A stretch of DNA of 64,000 nt from Locusta migratoria (GCA_026315105.1 CM048755.1:756791301-756855300); one strand, 5' to 3'. Positions 20,279 to 31,880 are shown, counted from the first letter of the stretch. Notes: generated from the letters alone by a model not told the origin. Numbers and translations: made by a program.

Positions 20279-22047
20279 ATGGAGTACAGACGACTAAGAA
20301 ATGAGATTGACAGGAAGTGCAAAATGGCTAAGCAGGAGTGGCTAGAAGGCAAATGCAAGGATGTAGAAGAATGTATAAATAGGGGAAAAATAGATACAGC
20401 CTACAGGAAAATAAAAGAAACATTTGGAGATAAGAAAAACAGCTCTATGAACATCAAGGACACTGATGGAAAACCAGTTCTCAGCAAAGAAGAGAAAGCT
20501 GAAAGGTGGAAAGAGTATACAGAGGGGCTCTACAAAGGAAATGAACTTCGAGACAATATTGTAGGAAGGGAAGAGGATGTAGATGAAGATGAAATAGGAG
20601 ATACTGTACTGAGAGAAGAATTTGACAGAGCCCTGACAGACCTAAGTCGAAACAAGACCCCTGGAGTAGATGATATTCCCTCAGAGTTACTGAAGTCTCT
20701 GGGAGAACCAGCCATGACAAAATTGTTTCACCTGGTGCGTAAGATGTATGAGACAGGCGAAGTACCCTCAGACTTTAAGAAAAATGTTATAATCCCCATT
20801 CCAAAGAAAGCAGGTGCAGACAGATGTGAAAACTACAGAACCATCAGTTTAATAAGTCATGGTTGCAAAATATTAACACGAATTATATACAGAAGGATGG
20901 AAAAGCTGGTAGAAGCCGAACTCGGGGAAGATCAGTTTGGGTTCCGGAGAAATGTAGGAACACGGGAGGCAATACTCACTTTACGGCTTATCTTAGAAGA
21001 TAGATTAAGGAAAGGCAAACCTACATTTTTAGCTTTTGTAGATTTGGAGAAAGCTTTTGACAATGTTGATTGGAATAAACTCTTTCAAGTTCTGAAGCAA
21101 GCAGGAGTAAAATATAGGGAGCGTAAGGTTATTTACAACTTGTACAAAAACCAGACAGCGGTTGTCAGAGTTGAGGGGCATGAATGGATGCAGTGGTTGG
21201 AAAGGGAGTAAGACAAGGTTGTAGCCTTTCTCCAATGTTATTCAATTTGTACATTGAGCAAGCTATAAAGGAAAGCAAGGAGAAATTTGGTGAAGGCATT
21301 AAAGTTCAGGGGGAAGAATTAAAAACATTGCGTTTTGCCGACGACATAGTAATTCTGTCAGATACAGCAAAGGACCTGGAGGAGCAGTTGAACGGAATGG
21401 ACAGTGTGCTGAAAGGTGCATATAAGATGAAGATTAACAAGAGCAAAACTAGGGTAATGGAGTGCAGTGTAAGAAAATCGAGTGATGGTGAAGGAATTAT
21501 ATTGGGAAACGAATCAATAAAGGAGGTAGATGAGTTTTTTTACTTGGGCAGTAAAGTAACAAATGATGGTCGCAGTACAGAGTATATAAAATGCAGAATG
21601 GCAATGGGTAGAAAAGCGTTCTTGAGAAAGAGAAATTTGTTAACATCGAATATTGATTTAAGCCTAAGGAAGTCCTTTCTGAAGGCATTTATATGGAGTG
21701 TTGCCTTGTATGGGAGTGAGACATGGACGATAAACAGTGCGGACAGGAAGAGGATTGAGGCTTTTGAAATATGGTGCTACAGAAGAATGCTGAAGATTAG
21801 GTGGGTGGATCGCGTAGCTAATGAGGAGGTACTGAACAGAATTGGGGAGATAAATTTCTGGCATACCTTGACTAAAAGAAGGGATAGATTGGTAGGAATT
21901 AGACATCAAGGAATTGTGAATTTAGCATTGGAGGGAAGTGTGTGGGGTAAAAATCGCAGAGGAATACCAAGAGATGGATACAGTAAGCAGATTCAGATAG
22001 ATGTAGGTTGCCGTTCTTATGTGGAGATGAAGAGGCTTGCTCAGTAA
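20279..22047 (+). pseudogene. RTE-type LINE, reverse transcriptase and C-terminal domain
   Basis: The RT lies in two overlapping frames. The first (20279-21211, 310 codons) holds 'NKTPGVDDIPSELLKSLGE', 'NYRTISLIS' and motif A 'FVDLEKAFDNVDW'. The second (21184-22047, 287 codons) starts inside motif B 'GKGVRQGCSLSPMLFN' and has the catalytic 'RFADDIVIL' at residues 50-58. It ends with the RTE C-terminal signature 'YGSETWTI...FEIWCYRRMLKIRW'. A frameshift near 21190 and the upstream stop mean that no full polyprotein is encoded. Domains are otherwise well preserved, making this the best RTE reference in the window. The 3' end is 'ggactgaag(acaaca)n' at 22109. Confidence 0.92.
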
Positions 22048-22745
22048 AGGGTATTGTGGAGAGCTGCATCAAACCAGTCTCCGGACTGAAGACAACAACA
22101 ACAACAAACGCCTATTTTCATTCATTGCTTTCAAGTGGAATCATATTCTGGGGCAATTCAACATTGAGTAAAAAAGTATTCATTGCACAAAAGCGTGTAA
22201 TCAGAATCATTGCTGGAGCGCACCCAACAGCATCCTGAAGACATTTATTTAGGGATCTAGAGATCTTCACTGTAGTTTCACAATACATATATTCACTCAT
22301 GAAATTTGTTATTAACAATCCGGCCCAATTCAAAAGTAATAGCAGTGTGCATAGCTACAACACTAGGAGAAAGGATGATATTCACTATTCAAGGTTAAAT
22401 CTAACTAAGGCTCAGAAAGGGATGAATTACGCTGCCACAAAAGTCTTTGGTCACTTACCAAGTAGCATCAAAAGTCTGACAGATAGCCAACTAGTATTTA
22501 AAAAGAAGTTAAAGAATTTCTGAATGGCAACTCCTTTTACAATGTAGATGAATTTTTATATTAAACTTAAAAAATTAAAAAAATTAAATAAATAAAAAAT
22601 AATAAAAAACAACAAAAAATGTAATAAAAAATCCCTAAAGTATTGATTGTCAAGTGTAGACAACATTTACTAGACTGACACGTTCCACATCATTCCGAAA
22701 TGTCGTATCTATGATCTATGGAACACGTATTAATCTAATCTAATC

Positions 22746-23239
22746 TAGTATTGACCCAGGTGTCTAGACATTATCAGTCTGGAATGACTGTACCGCTACA
22801 TTGTAAATTTCGTAGGTTCTCTCTGTCAAAGAGTACTTGCGTCACGTTAGCAATAACTCCCCCACGACATTTACTCCATTGCGATTTGTAAGACAACACC
22901 GTTGACACACTACAACCTCAAGTCCACTACTTAAGCCCCCTAGACGCAGGCGGGTGTCAAGAACACGAAAGTCATAACTGACTATGTTCCCTTTTACTTA
23001 AATTCTTCTCCATCCTCACTGACTGCTGAAGCACTACCCTAATATTTCTTGAGGACAGGAAGAGCGGTCAGCTGCGCTAGGGAAGATGCCGACCCACCTG
23101 CTGCTACGAGGGATAACTCACAGCTCCAAGCCATCACTTAGGCAGGTCACACCAGGAAGTAATTTTAAACAAATAAGAAACAGTTTTTTTACTTACGGAG
23201 GCAGTGTGTATTTGTATTAGAATATAACAAACTTAAAAA
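22746..23239. other. No feature recognised
   Basis: No coding region or repeat was recognised. Confidence 0.45.
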
Positions 23240-23660
23240 TAAAATTAATGAATTACAAAATAAAAGAACCAAAACTTAATGAGACAAACATTTATCCGCT
23301 GCACGATACGTCCATATTTTCAGATATGTTCAATGCTGATAATTCCACTCCAGTGACCGCCTTTTTGAAAAGATCTAGTATAACATTTATGAGTCTTAAA
23401 AAAAGAACTGCTAGTGGATATGTGTGCCTCCCAATAAGGACAGCCGTTCAAGTGCTAACTTGTATACGTTCGGATATTTGATTTTTTTTAGTCCACTGTG
23501 CAGGCAGTTATGGTAGGCTGTTTTAAAGCTTTCATTACTCTGAAGCTCAGTCAAATCCATCTGTAGGTTTAACATGGCGTCTTCAATACTGTCCTCAAAA
23601 CGATGTTGGCATTTCAAATTGGGCTCTTCACCTTTTAAAAATCTGTGAATCATTCCTGAA
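23240..23660 (-). pseudogene. hAT/ZBED-like transposase C-terminal fragment
   Basis: The minus-strand frame 23653-23411 (80 codons) contains 'LQMDLTELQSNESFK' and 'YPNVYKLALERLSLLGGTH'. This resembles the dimerisation region of hAT proteins of the ZBED5/GTF2IRD2-like group ('ELQSD..LK...YP.L...A...L..FGSTY'). Coding similarity fades after about 23420 through frameshifts. The rest of the transposase and the element ends are not visible. Family placement is inferred from motif spacing only. Confidence 0.5.
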
Positions 23661-24074
23661 ATTCATTTCTTATTTTTCGCAGCAAGTATACGTGCTTGTT
23701 GAAATCCAGTGTATATTTTCTGTAGACTAGGTTTCACCTATTAGTTTCTGCAGCAAGATAATCTTTTGTAATAAATGCTTTAACAGGCACATAGATTTCT
23801 ACACATAGTTGACTTTTACCTTGGAGTTTTAGATTTAGTTCAACTTAAGAAACCGGATCATTCAGCCATTGCTCATTCTCCTAAAATCTGAAATTTTGTT
23901 TGGACTCGGCAGCATATTGTGTATGTGGCAGCAGGACAAGGGTGAAGTGGACCTTACTGGAGGAAAAAACGCAAAAACAGGTGGAGCAGGAACCCAGTAG
24001 GTCAGCCGGCCACCCTCTCAGCCCTCATGCATATTTGCTTCCGCCCACGTGCAATCGACAAAGCACATTAGTTT
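23661..24074. other. No feature recognised
   Basis: No coding region or repeat was recognised between the hAT scrap and the LTR. Confidence 0.45.
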
Positions 24075-24079
24075 TAAAC

Positions 24080-24552
24080 TGTGGTGTCGCACACGTACAA
24101 AGTGCGCGCCACCTACTTTCGCCGCGCGCCGCCATGCACGTACGGCGCGGCGTTCTTACGACGACAGCCACGAGCGCCCTCTGCTGCAACTCCGCTCGTG
24201 GCCACCACTGAACGACATCGTTCACTTGGAACTGAGATAGCCACCAGTTAGGACCTTCGGAATCAGACAGGCACCAGTGAAGACTTGGCTATCGTACAGG
24301 CACTAGGCAGGCCTCTAACAACTATGTATCAGTACTGATCTCTGTAAAAGTTAAGTATTGTATAAATTCTGTGCAATATATATTTCGTTCTAATTTACTC
24401 AAGTGTTTCTAGTTTCTGCTGTCCAACTGGCTGCTCATCTCCGTACCTGCACAAGCGTGCTACCTTTATTCCTGTGTCGGTCTTCCTACTCGGCCACCGA
24501 CACCTACGACGGAAACGAGACACAAAAGCGGCGACGAGGCTGGGACACAAAA
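24080..24552 (+). mobile_element. Solo LTR of the Gypsy-type element
   Basis: 473 bp from 'tgtggtgtcgcac' to 'ctgggacacaaaa', flanked by a perfect 5-bp duplication taaac (24075-24079, 24553-24557). It aligns with both LTRs of the element at 40880-46785: shared 'gccacgagcgccctctgctg', 'aggcaggcctcta' and 'cacctacgacggaaacgaga'. No internal region remains, as after LTR-LTR recombination. Confidence 0.95.
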
Positions 24553-24700
24553 TAAACATTACTCTCTCTTACTTCTGGGTATGAATAATAATAAAAAATT
24601 AAAACAGAGCAACTTGTTGAGGCAATGGGGGACTGGATTCCTGCCGTATGTCAGGCAGGCCTGGTGTAGAACACTGGACGCTCCTTTGTGATGTAGAGTG

Positions 24701-24886
24701 CAAATGTTCAAATGTTTCTAAATCTATCGGACCAAACCGGTTGGTCATCAGTCCGTAGCTTATAGATTACTTAAACTAAAATAAACTAACCTAAGGACAA
24801 TACACACACCCATGCCCTAGGGAGGACTCGAACCTCCGACGGCGAGCAAGCGCGCGCTCCGCAGCTAGACGCCTTAGACCGCTCGG
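24701..24886 (-). mobile_element. tRNA-derived SINE (type B), minus strand
   Basis: Perfect 11-bp duplications gatgtagagtg at 24690-24700 and 24887-24897. The tRNA head lacks its first few bases ('gcggtctaaggcg' near 24878). Confidence 0.93.
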
Positions 24887-24897
24887 GATGTAGAGTG

Positions 24898-26420
24898 AAA
24901 GGCAAGAGTAACGTTATACAAAGAGAGGAAATATGACATTTGACAGTGCTACGCAGCCATATAGGCCTGTGAACAACCATGCGATGAGGAGCAATTTGGA
25001 CGAAATTAAGACCGTATCAAATGTCATCAATGGCAAAAATCACTTTTTAAATAATTTAATTAAACTGGACTGTACGGAGGTATTATCTGTCATGTCATGA
25101 AAATTTGTAATCTACACAGAACATTACACTTGCAACGATGGCGACTAGCCGGATTTTGCGATGTAACGTGTAGGTTATCGATGGGTGTGACTGGATGGCT
25201 ATTGTGTTCGCTATGAAACACATGATCAGTACATTCACTACAAGCTCCTAGGCGACAGAATTAGGGACACGGTGGTTTCCTGACGTATTGTAAGTCGTTG
25301 CCAGATTATGGAGACTTGGGTTATGTTCACGGTGGAAGTTGTCGGATAGCCAACGGTCTGTAAGAACCACTCGCAGCAGACGAAACGTAGCGCAGAGCTG
25401 GATGTCTCGAGAAGCCGCCGACCTTAGCAGCAGCAGCGGCGCCCTTCTCTTAAAACGTACAGTTTTACGACGAGAATAACGTCCAGGTCAGACTATCACG
25501 GCAGAACTAATGGGGACTAACGAGTTTTCAGGCGCACGGGAGCGTGGCCGAGCCGAGGAGCGAGGAGTGAGGGTGTGGTCATCTCGCGCTTGACCGACTA
25601 ACCTTAAACTGCGCTGTGATGACACACTTTCACTGCTTCCCTCCCCGCTGGCGAGCGGCTGGATTATGTGAGTGTGCCGCCTCTGATGACGTACAGCGCC
25701 AGCTACTGGTCCACACAACTAAGGTTACTAACCTTGCCGAACAAAATGTGTCCAAGCTCTAGCGACCGTACATGAGAGAGTCACTATTACATCTGTGTCT
25801 GTCTACTTACGAAATTTAGAATACTGACTCTCCTCCGAATGCGAAAAAAATATTGTAGGGAGAAATGATTATCAGAAGAAAATAAGACAGATCAGAGTTT
25901 GAATAGAGAGATTTACGTGTTCTTTCTTCCAGCGTGCTCTTCGAGATCGGCATGGTAGATAAATAGTAAGAAATTGGTTCGATGAACCGTCTGCCAGGTA
26001 CTTGCAAAGTAACGCTCTAGATAGGAGGAGGTTAAGCCAGTCTTGACGACCTTCAGTGTTAGAGACCCGTAATGTCCACGGGGACATTACGTTAGTAATG
26101 TTTCATTTATCGGTGCAAGTAAAAAGCCACGTTCAGATTATAAAGGGACTTAAAGGGAGACTCGCTCAGTTGATACGTCTTAAATGGTGCGTTTCTTCGG
26201 CGTATCACTTTCTGAAAACATCTTGATCTGCAACAAAGTTGCATCAGGAACACTACCGCATCGAAATGGGATCATCTACAGTCTGTCACAAACTGCTGGA
26301 AATCGACGCTGGTCCTTGCTATCCTGTTTCTAAATGAGTACTTTGGAGGTATGACATGACACGGTCTTATTTGAGACAGAAGCTTCCTATAATAATCTCC
26401 GATTACAGTGGGCAGCGAGA
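24898..26420. other. No feature recognised (1.5 kb)
   Basis: The frames at 25488-25718 and 25816-26087 show no domain. No TIR, SINE or LTR was recognised. This is one of the longest unexplained stretches. Confidence 0.4.
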
Positions 26421-26597
26421 AAAATGTTTGTAGAGCTTATTTGACTTAACTACGGGGTCATCAGTCACTAAACTTTCAAACTACTTATGAACTAGATTAT
26501 ACTACAGACGGCACAAACATCCATGTCCAAGGGGGAACGCGAACGGCGTCGCGCATCGTAGCATAGCGCCTCAATGCACTCGGCCGCTCTGCTGCGG
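26421..26597 (-). mobile_element. Diverged SINE, minus strand
   Basis: It carries 'cttaactacggggtcatcag', 'aaactacttatgaactag' and a degenerate head ('ggccgctctgctgcgg'). The B-box region is disrupted. Target duplication is weak (gcgaga on both sides). Confidence 0.75.
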
Positions 26598-27410
26598 CGA
26601 GAGCTCAGCGTATTACGTGGTTACACTAATCACTCTTAAGTAAACTATCCGCGATATCGTGGTCATCTCTGAGCGTCTTCTGCGGAAGAACTGTTTGTGC
26701 AGAACTAGTGATTTTAAAAGGAAGTTTAAATCGCAAGTAAATGTGTCATTCGGTTGGAAAGTGACTTATTGGCAATTAAAACTGTTATATCGAGTCATAC
26801 ATTTGTTTAGGGCGATCGTAGACAGCGATATATGTCAGGAAATGCATTGTACACTTTGCTGTCATGACAGTAAAGTGTACAATGCATTTCCTGTTATACC
26901 GAGATTAGGGGTAACCATAATTTATTATTTACTTTATCTTCGGTATGATTGTAGAACTTTCAGCCCTGACAACGTAGGTGATAATATTCGTAAGGATGCA
27001 CAATTTGGAGAGTGTTGACGGATAGTCATGGATGTTAACTTGTGGGGAAAGTATACGAATTTAATTCCCTCAACGTATCTGAGACTACCGAGAACACCGC
27101 GCCACGAGTTGAAAGGGATGCAATAGTTAGACATTATCGTTCTGTAGTCCAGACCCTTATTTAGAACATGTAACGCGTATTTTAACTGTTACCATGGCTA
27201 GTGGGGATGTTACTAGTGAATTTTCCACCGAAATCACCTCCAAGTCACAGTAATCAAGAAATAACTCAGGTTTTTAAAACAACCATTCGGGACAAGAATG
27301 TGTATACGGCCTGTTCCACAATCATGTCGTTCTAAAGCAATGGTTCCATGGCAACCTTGCTTTCCTTTAAAAAAATAATAAAATAAAATAAAAAAATATA
27401 TGAAGAAAAG
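26598..27410. other. No gene; contains a palindrome
   Basis: Apart from the palindrome at 26836-26893 nothing was recognised. The 119-codon frame at 26659-27018 runs through the palindrome and lacks domains. Confidence 0.45.
26836..26893. repeat. 58-bp near-perfect palindrome without loop
   Basis: 'caggaaatgcattgtacact' at the left is mirrored by 'agtgtacaatgcatttcctg' at the right, with the centre 'ctgtcatgacag'. One base pair near the centre mismatches (g against t). Flanking DNA does not continue the symmetry. Confidence 0.97.
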
Positions 27411-27512
27411 CAAGGGGTGGCTCAATTGGTAAGATCGCTTGCCCGCGAAACGCAAAGGTCCCTTTTTACAAGCCCGGTTTTAATATTACAGCAAGTTTCA
27501 AAGCTATAGTTG
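27411..27512 (+). repeat. tRNA-headed repeat (same family as the foldback at 52.5 kb)
   Basis: 'ggtggctcaattggtaagat' and 'gcttgcccgcgaaacgcaaa' match the head of the foldback at 52530-53034. A B-box remnant ('caagcccgg') and 'ttttaatattacagcaagtt' follow. It is too degenerate to be a working tRNA. Confidence 0.65.
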
Positions 27513-27756
27513 TAAGAGCTGATAGGTAACTCCTAAAGTTCAACTGTCAAAAGGATATAACTCGCTGTAAGCTAGTCAAAATTTTAAGGAAAACATACAG
27601 AATTATTGAATAAAGGCAGAATATTTTAATGTTTTTACTAAGCCCTTTATTTAACCACTTACGTCATGGATTATGAATACCGAAGTAAGATAAGGTAATT
27701 GTCAAAGACAGCAAAAACAGCAGAAAAACGCTACATCACTGAAATATTTTGATTCT
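27513..27756. other. No feature recognised
   Basis: Short AT-rich gap before the RTE copy. Confidence 0.5.
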
Positions 27757-29364
27757 GTAAGAAGAATGCATAACTTGGGGAAAGGTAGATACCGCCTACA
27801 GGAAAATAAAAGAGATATTTGGAGACAATATAAGCAGCTGTATGAATATCAAGAACTCAGACGGAAAAGTAGTACTAAGCAAAGAGGGCAAGCTGAACTG
27901 TGGAAGGAATATATAGAGGGCCTATACAAAGGAAATAAACTTGAAGGCAGTATTCTAGAAATGGAAGACGAAGTGGAGGAAGATGAGAGAGGAGATATGA
28001 TAATGCGAGCAGAAATTAACAGTGCGCTGAAGGACGTGAGTCGAAACAAGGCCCCTGGAGTTGATGATATTCCGTCTGAACTGCTGACGTCGTTAGGAGA
28101 GCCAGTTGTGAAAAAATTTTATCACCTGGTATGCAATATGTATGAGACAGGGGAAATACCCTCCGACTTCAAGAAAAATATCGTAATTCCAATTCCAAAG
28201 AAAGCAAGAGCAGACAAGTGTGAAAATTACAGAACTATTAGTCTAGTAAGTCAGTTTGGATTTAAGAGAAATGTAGGAACACGGGAGGCAATACTCACAT
28301 TACGACTTATCTTAGAACCTACGTTTTTAGCGTTTGTCGATTTGGAGAAAGCTTTTGACAATGTCGACTGGAATACACTCTTCCAAATTCTGAAGGTATC
28401 AGGGGTAAAATATAGGGAGCGAAGAGTTATATTCAACCTATACAAAAATCAGACAGCGGTTATTAGAGTCGAAGGGCAAGAAAGGGACGCAGAGGTTGGG
28501 AAGGGAGTTAGACAGAGTTGTAGCCTTTCCCCAATGTTGTTCAATCTGTACACTGAGCAGGCAGTGAAGAAATGGAATGAGAAATTTGGAGAGGGCATTA
28601 AAGTGCAGGGAGAAGAAATAAAAATATTGCTGTTTGCTATGACACAGTAATTCTGTCAGAGACCGCAAAAGATCTGGAAGAGCAATTGAATAGAATGGAC
28701 AATGTCATGAAAGGAAGATATAAGATGAACATTAACAAGAGTAAAACGAAGGTAATGGAATGCAATGTCAGAAAATCAGGCGATGCTGAAGGAATTAGAT
28801 TAGGTAATGAGACAATAAAAGTAGTAGATGAATTTTGTTATTTGGATAGCAAGATAACTTCTGATGGCCGAAGTAAAGAAGATATAAAATGCAGAATGGC
28901 TATGGGAAGAAAAGCGTTTCTAAAGAAGCGAAACTTGTTAACATCCAATATTAATTTACGTTAGGAAGTCCTTTCTGAAAGCATTTGTCTGGAATGTAGC
29001 ATTGTATGGGAGTGAAACGTGGACGATAAGATCAGATAAAAAGATGATAGAAGCTTTTTAAATGTGGTGCTACAGACGAATGATGAAAATTATATGGGTA
29101 GATCACGTGTCTAATGAAGTGCTTAACCGAATGGGGTAGAAAAGGAGTTTCTGGCATATCCTGACTAAGAGAAGGGATAGATTGGTTGGACACATTCAGA
29201 GACATCAAGGAATTGTCAACTTAGCATTAGAAGGAAGCGTGTGGGGTAAAAATCGTAGACGGAGACCGAGGGACGAATATAGTAAGCAGATTCAAAAGGA
29301 TGTAGGTGAGCTGCACCAAATCAGTCTGCGGACTAAAGACCATAACAACAACAACAACAAGAGG
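27757..29364 (+). pseudogene. RTE-type LINE, 5'-truncated, with in-frame deletions and broken FADD
   Basis: A 294-codon frame (27766-28650) covers the RT from 'AYRK'-like bases through 'NKAPGVDDIPSELLTSLGE' and 'FVDLEKAFDNVDW' to 'GVRQSCSLSPMLFN'. Compared with the copy at 20279 it lacks exactly 75 bases after 'TISLVS' and 21 bases after 'LRLILE', both in frame. The catalytic FADD has lost bases at 28636-28642, giving 'LLFAMTQ' and a stop. The rest continues as 'MDNVMKGRYKMNINKSKTK' (28695) and 'QGIVNLALEGSVWGKNRR' (29205). The 3' end is 'gcggactaaagaccataa(caa)n'. The endonuclease is missing. Confidence 0.9.
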
Positions 29365-30171
29365 GAACAAACATTTCTGAAAATGAAAGACAGGAATATG
29401 TCAGTGGCAACGGGAAACAGCATAAAAACTTCAATAAAAGAGCGATAAATTATTAAAGGAATTATTTAGGAATCTTATTTATAAGCGGCTTAAGTGTGCC
29501 GATAGAACGGCGCATACGCAGAGCTGTTGTTGAGTTCTATAAGCAGCTATGTGCATGCGCAGTTTTACAGCTTACGTGTGTGTCAGTTTGTCGCCGACAG
29601 GTATTATTAACGATTTTCCCTGAAGTAACTGCGAGAGAGTAATACTCTGTGCTAGAATTGATTGATATTCCTCCATTGCAATCTACTTTGAACAATTTAG
29701 TAAGTAGAGGGGGGAAACCCCGTGGGGCAGTAAGCAAAGGGGCATCCTCGCCACCAGCTCTGGGAAATTCAACTGGAATTATCAGACACCTTTGCACAGA
29801 TATTCTTAATCACAATTCATAATATCTAGAACAGCAGTCAATTCTGTTGGCTGCCGGGCTTTTACTAGTATATTATATGAGAAGTATGCTCAGTTACACC
29901 GTAGCCTTTTTACGGGGAAATTTAAAACCACAACACACTATATTCAAAGTGATGGATGTACAAGCGAGAGAACGAGGGCGTCCAAAATACTTGGGATTCC
30001 TTCTCAATCTACACCCTACCGCTGTCAATCAACCATCTCGTCAAATTACCAAAATAGTTTATCTACATAGCCCGTAAGCAACAATTTATCATTTCGTACT
30101 CTATGCCATCGCCGCTAGTACATTACACGTAGTGTTATTCCAGAAAATTAAGGTGAGTCACTTTTATTTTA
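29365..30171. other. No feature recognised
   Basis: Two frames (29537-29797 minus, 29847-30077 plus) without domains. Nothing supported. Confidence 0.45.
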
Positions 30172-30347
30172 GCCGTGCGGGCTGGAGTGCAACGTTAAGG
30201 ATCGCGCGCCCATTCGCCTCGGAGGTCCGAGTTCTCCCTCGGGTATGTGTGTATGTTTTCCGTAATACAAGTCAGTTTAAGTACTTTGTAAGTCTGTGAA
30301 TCGATGAGCAGAGTAGTTTGGCCCTTTAGAAATACAAACACTTGAAC
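30172..30347 (+). mobile_element. SINE, diverged
   Basis: It shows 'agccgtgcgggctggagtgc' as head, B box 'ggtccgagttctccctcggg', 'gtttaagtactttgtaag' and the tail 'aatacaaacacttgaac'. Ends are uncertain. Confidence 0.75.
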
Positions 30348-31036
30348 ATCAAGTTAATTTACTTCCACATTTGAACAATTTGCTGCGACAGGTACTTTAC
30401 ACTGACATAATGAAGCGAATTATAGAATTTATTAAACAGTGAATCTGCTTCTAGTTAGTGATTAAAATAATATGATCCTCCAACATAAAAGAAAATACCT
30501 TCAAATGCTATTAAATACGCGATGAGATCGTGTCACCACATCGAGAATAGACTGGCGGCATGAGGCTATTAAATGTACAACATTCTTACATAAGAAATAG
30601 CACTGTGCGGTGTACGTCACGCCCGCATCGGCAGGAAGCTGTACTATCTACAGCCCCAGGCTGTCATCCTCCAGATCCGAACTGATTTTATTTTACGGGA
30701 AACTTTACGTGGAACTGCATTTATAAAGCTATAATGAGTACTATGTTAGTCGAAGAGCCCGTTCTCTTTCAGAATAAAGCCGGAGGTAATCTTTATAGGG
30801 ATTACCTTGCATGCATTGGGTTGTTGGTTGATTATATGCTAATCATCTCGTTTCTTTATTCTGCATACAATGAAGTATTTTATGCGTGCATGAGTAAAAG
30901 TTGGAGGATGAGGCATATCCCACGCATATAAGGACACACAAGCCTGCGGCCAAATTGACACGCAGCTGAATGAGGCAGCGCGCACGACGGACTGACAGTG
31001 TGCGTCCGCCGTCAATGCGGTTCCATCTGTGAACGT
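30348..31036. other. No feature recognised
   Basis: Short frames only. No repeat or domain was recognised. Confidence 0.45.
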
Positions 31037-31113
31037 GTTCAAATGTTTGTAAATCTATCGGACCAAACTGCGTGGTCATCGGTCCGTAGCTTACAAACTA
31101 CTTAAGCTAGAAC
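31037..31113 (-). mobile_element. SINE 3' fragment, minus strand (head missing)
   Basis: Tail half of a type B SINE ('gttcaaatgtttgtaaatct', 'atcggtccgtagcttacaaa'). It stops where the open frame at 31114-31663 begins. Confidence 0.85.
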
Positions 31114-31663
31114 TGTCGATGTTGGCACCCAAACAGACTGCAAACAAGAACTCCCCGCGTCCCCCTCACCTTCTGGGATGAGCCAGCTGCTGCAGAAGAT
31201 CGAGCAGTACAAAGGGCATTCCAAGACTCACATTGTTCAGGACAATAAAGTGACCTGCACTAATGAATACAACACCGACGACGGCCCGGGTGGGGTAGTC
31301 CCCGACAGCTGGTCGGCGGTCGATCCAAAACGAATATACCCAAACTTGGAGCACGCGATGCAAATGGCCAATTTAGAACAACCTGCAGTCGTAGCAACCG
31401 CATTGAGACGTGTGGTACGCGTGGGGCACAAGTACAGGAGGAAGGTGATCTTCCCGGCAATGGAGGCTGTGGACAGGATACACCTCAAGTCAATGAATCT
31501 CCCTACTGACTTCGGGGCCCTACTCCAAAAGGTTTTCGACAGGAGAGGGGAGAAATATGATCTAGAAGAACTATACAATCAATCCGTGATTTCAAATGGC
31601 AGAGTCGTCTTTGAGCATAGGAAATCATGGCCGGAATGTAATAAACACACATATTTCCTCTAA
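31114..31663 (+). CDS. Unrecognised open frame, about 180 codons, possibly ORF1 of an R1-like LINE
   Basis: The first ATG is at 31178 (161 codons, MSQLLQKIEQYKGHSK...), but the frame stays open upstream to the SINE junction and reads 'TVDVGTQTDCKQELPASPS'. Recognisable features are few: an N-terminal amphipathic 'SQLLQKIEQY', an acidic-glycine turn 'YNTDDGPGGVVPDSW', basic 'RRVVRVGHKYRRKVI' and a terminal 'SWPECNKHTYFL'. There is no CCHC knuckle. It lies about 230 bases (mostly a SINE) upstream of the R1-like endonuclease on the same strand, so it could be the end of that element's first protein. It could equally be an endogenised viral or host exon. It is the longest uninterrupted frame here that I could not assign. 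Confidence 0.45.
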
Positions 31664-31685
31664 GACGGAACATAAAGTAACAACT

Positions 31686-31880
31686 TGTTGTTGTTGTTGT
31701 AAAGGTTATGGGACTTAACTACGAGGTCATCAGTCCCTAAACGTACAAACTACTTATAAACTACTTACGAACTAGGACGGCACAAATATCCATGTCCGAG
31801 GGGGGATTCGAACCCCCGACCGTAGTGGCCGTGCAGACCGTGACTGTAGCGCCTCAGTCCCCTCGGCCACCGCGGCCGGC
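31686..31880 (-). mobile_element. SINE (type A), minus strand, perfect 11-bp duplication
   Basis: aagtaacaact at 31675-31685 and 31881-31891. The (gttgtt)n run at the SINE's tail end (31686-31700) is part of the insertion. Confidence 0.95.

Larger units (their letters stand above)
18456..22745 (+). mobile_element. CR1/Jockey-like LINE 3' half, split by an RTE
   Basis: Reverse transcriptase coding runs from 'VNHEILLDKLKYCGMSG' (18470) through 'VPQGSVLGLLLFL' (18650), 'HFADDTSIAI'-like bases (18720) and 'FSKILGVCIDEGLNWK' (18945) to 'NIHLSKLAYY' ending at 19061. It resumes at 22110 with 'AYFHSLLSSGIIFWGNS'. The two halves join codon to codon. Downstream 'HSYNTRRKDDIHYSRLNL' (22350) and 'YAATKVFGHLPSSIKSL' lead to an A-rich stretch and the tail (taatc)n at 22728-22745. 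Frameshifts near 18690 and 22240 show that it is dead. Endonuclease and RT N-terminus are absent (5' truncated). A second copy lies on the minus strand at 33795-48443. Confidence 0.85.

Noticed and set aside
24025..24240. Overlapping 60-100-codon frames in the solo LTR
   Set aside because: They are GC-rich LTR shadows that recur at 46191-46394 and 48731-48925.
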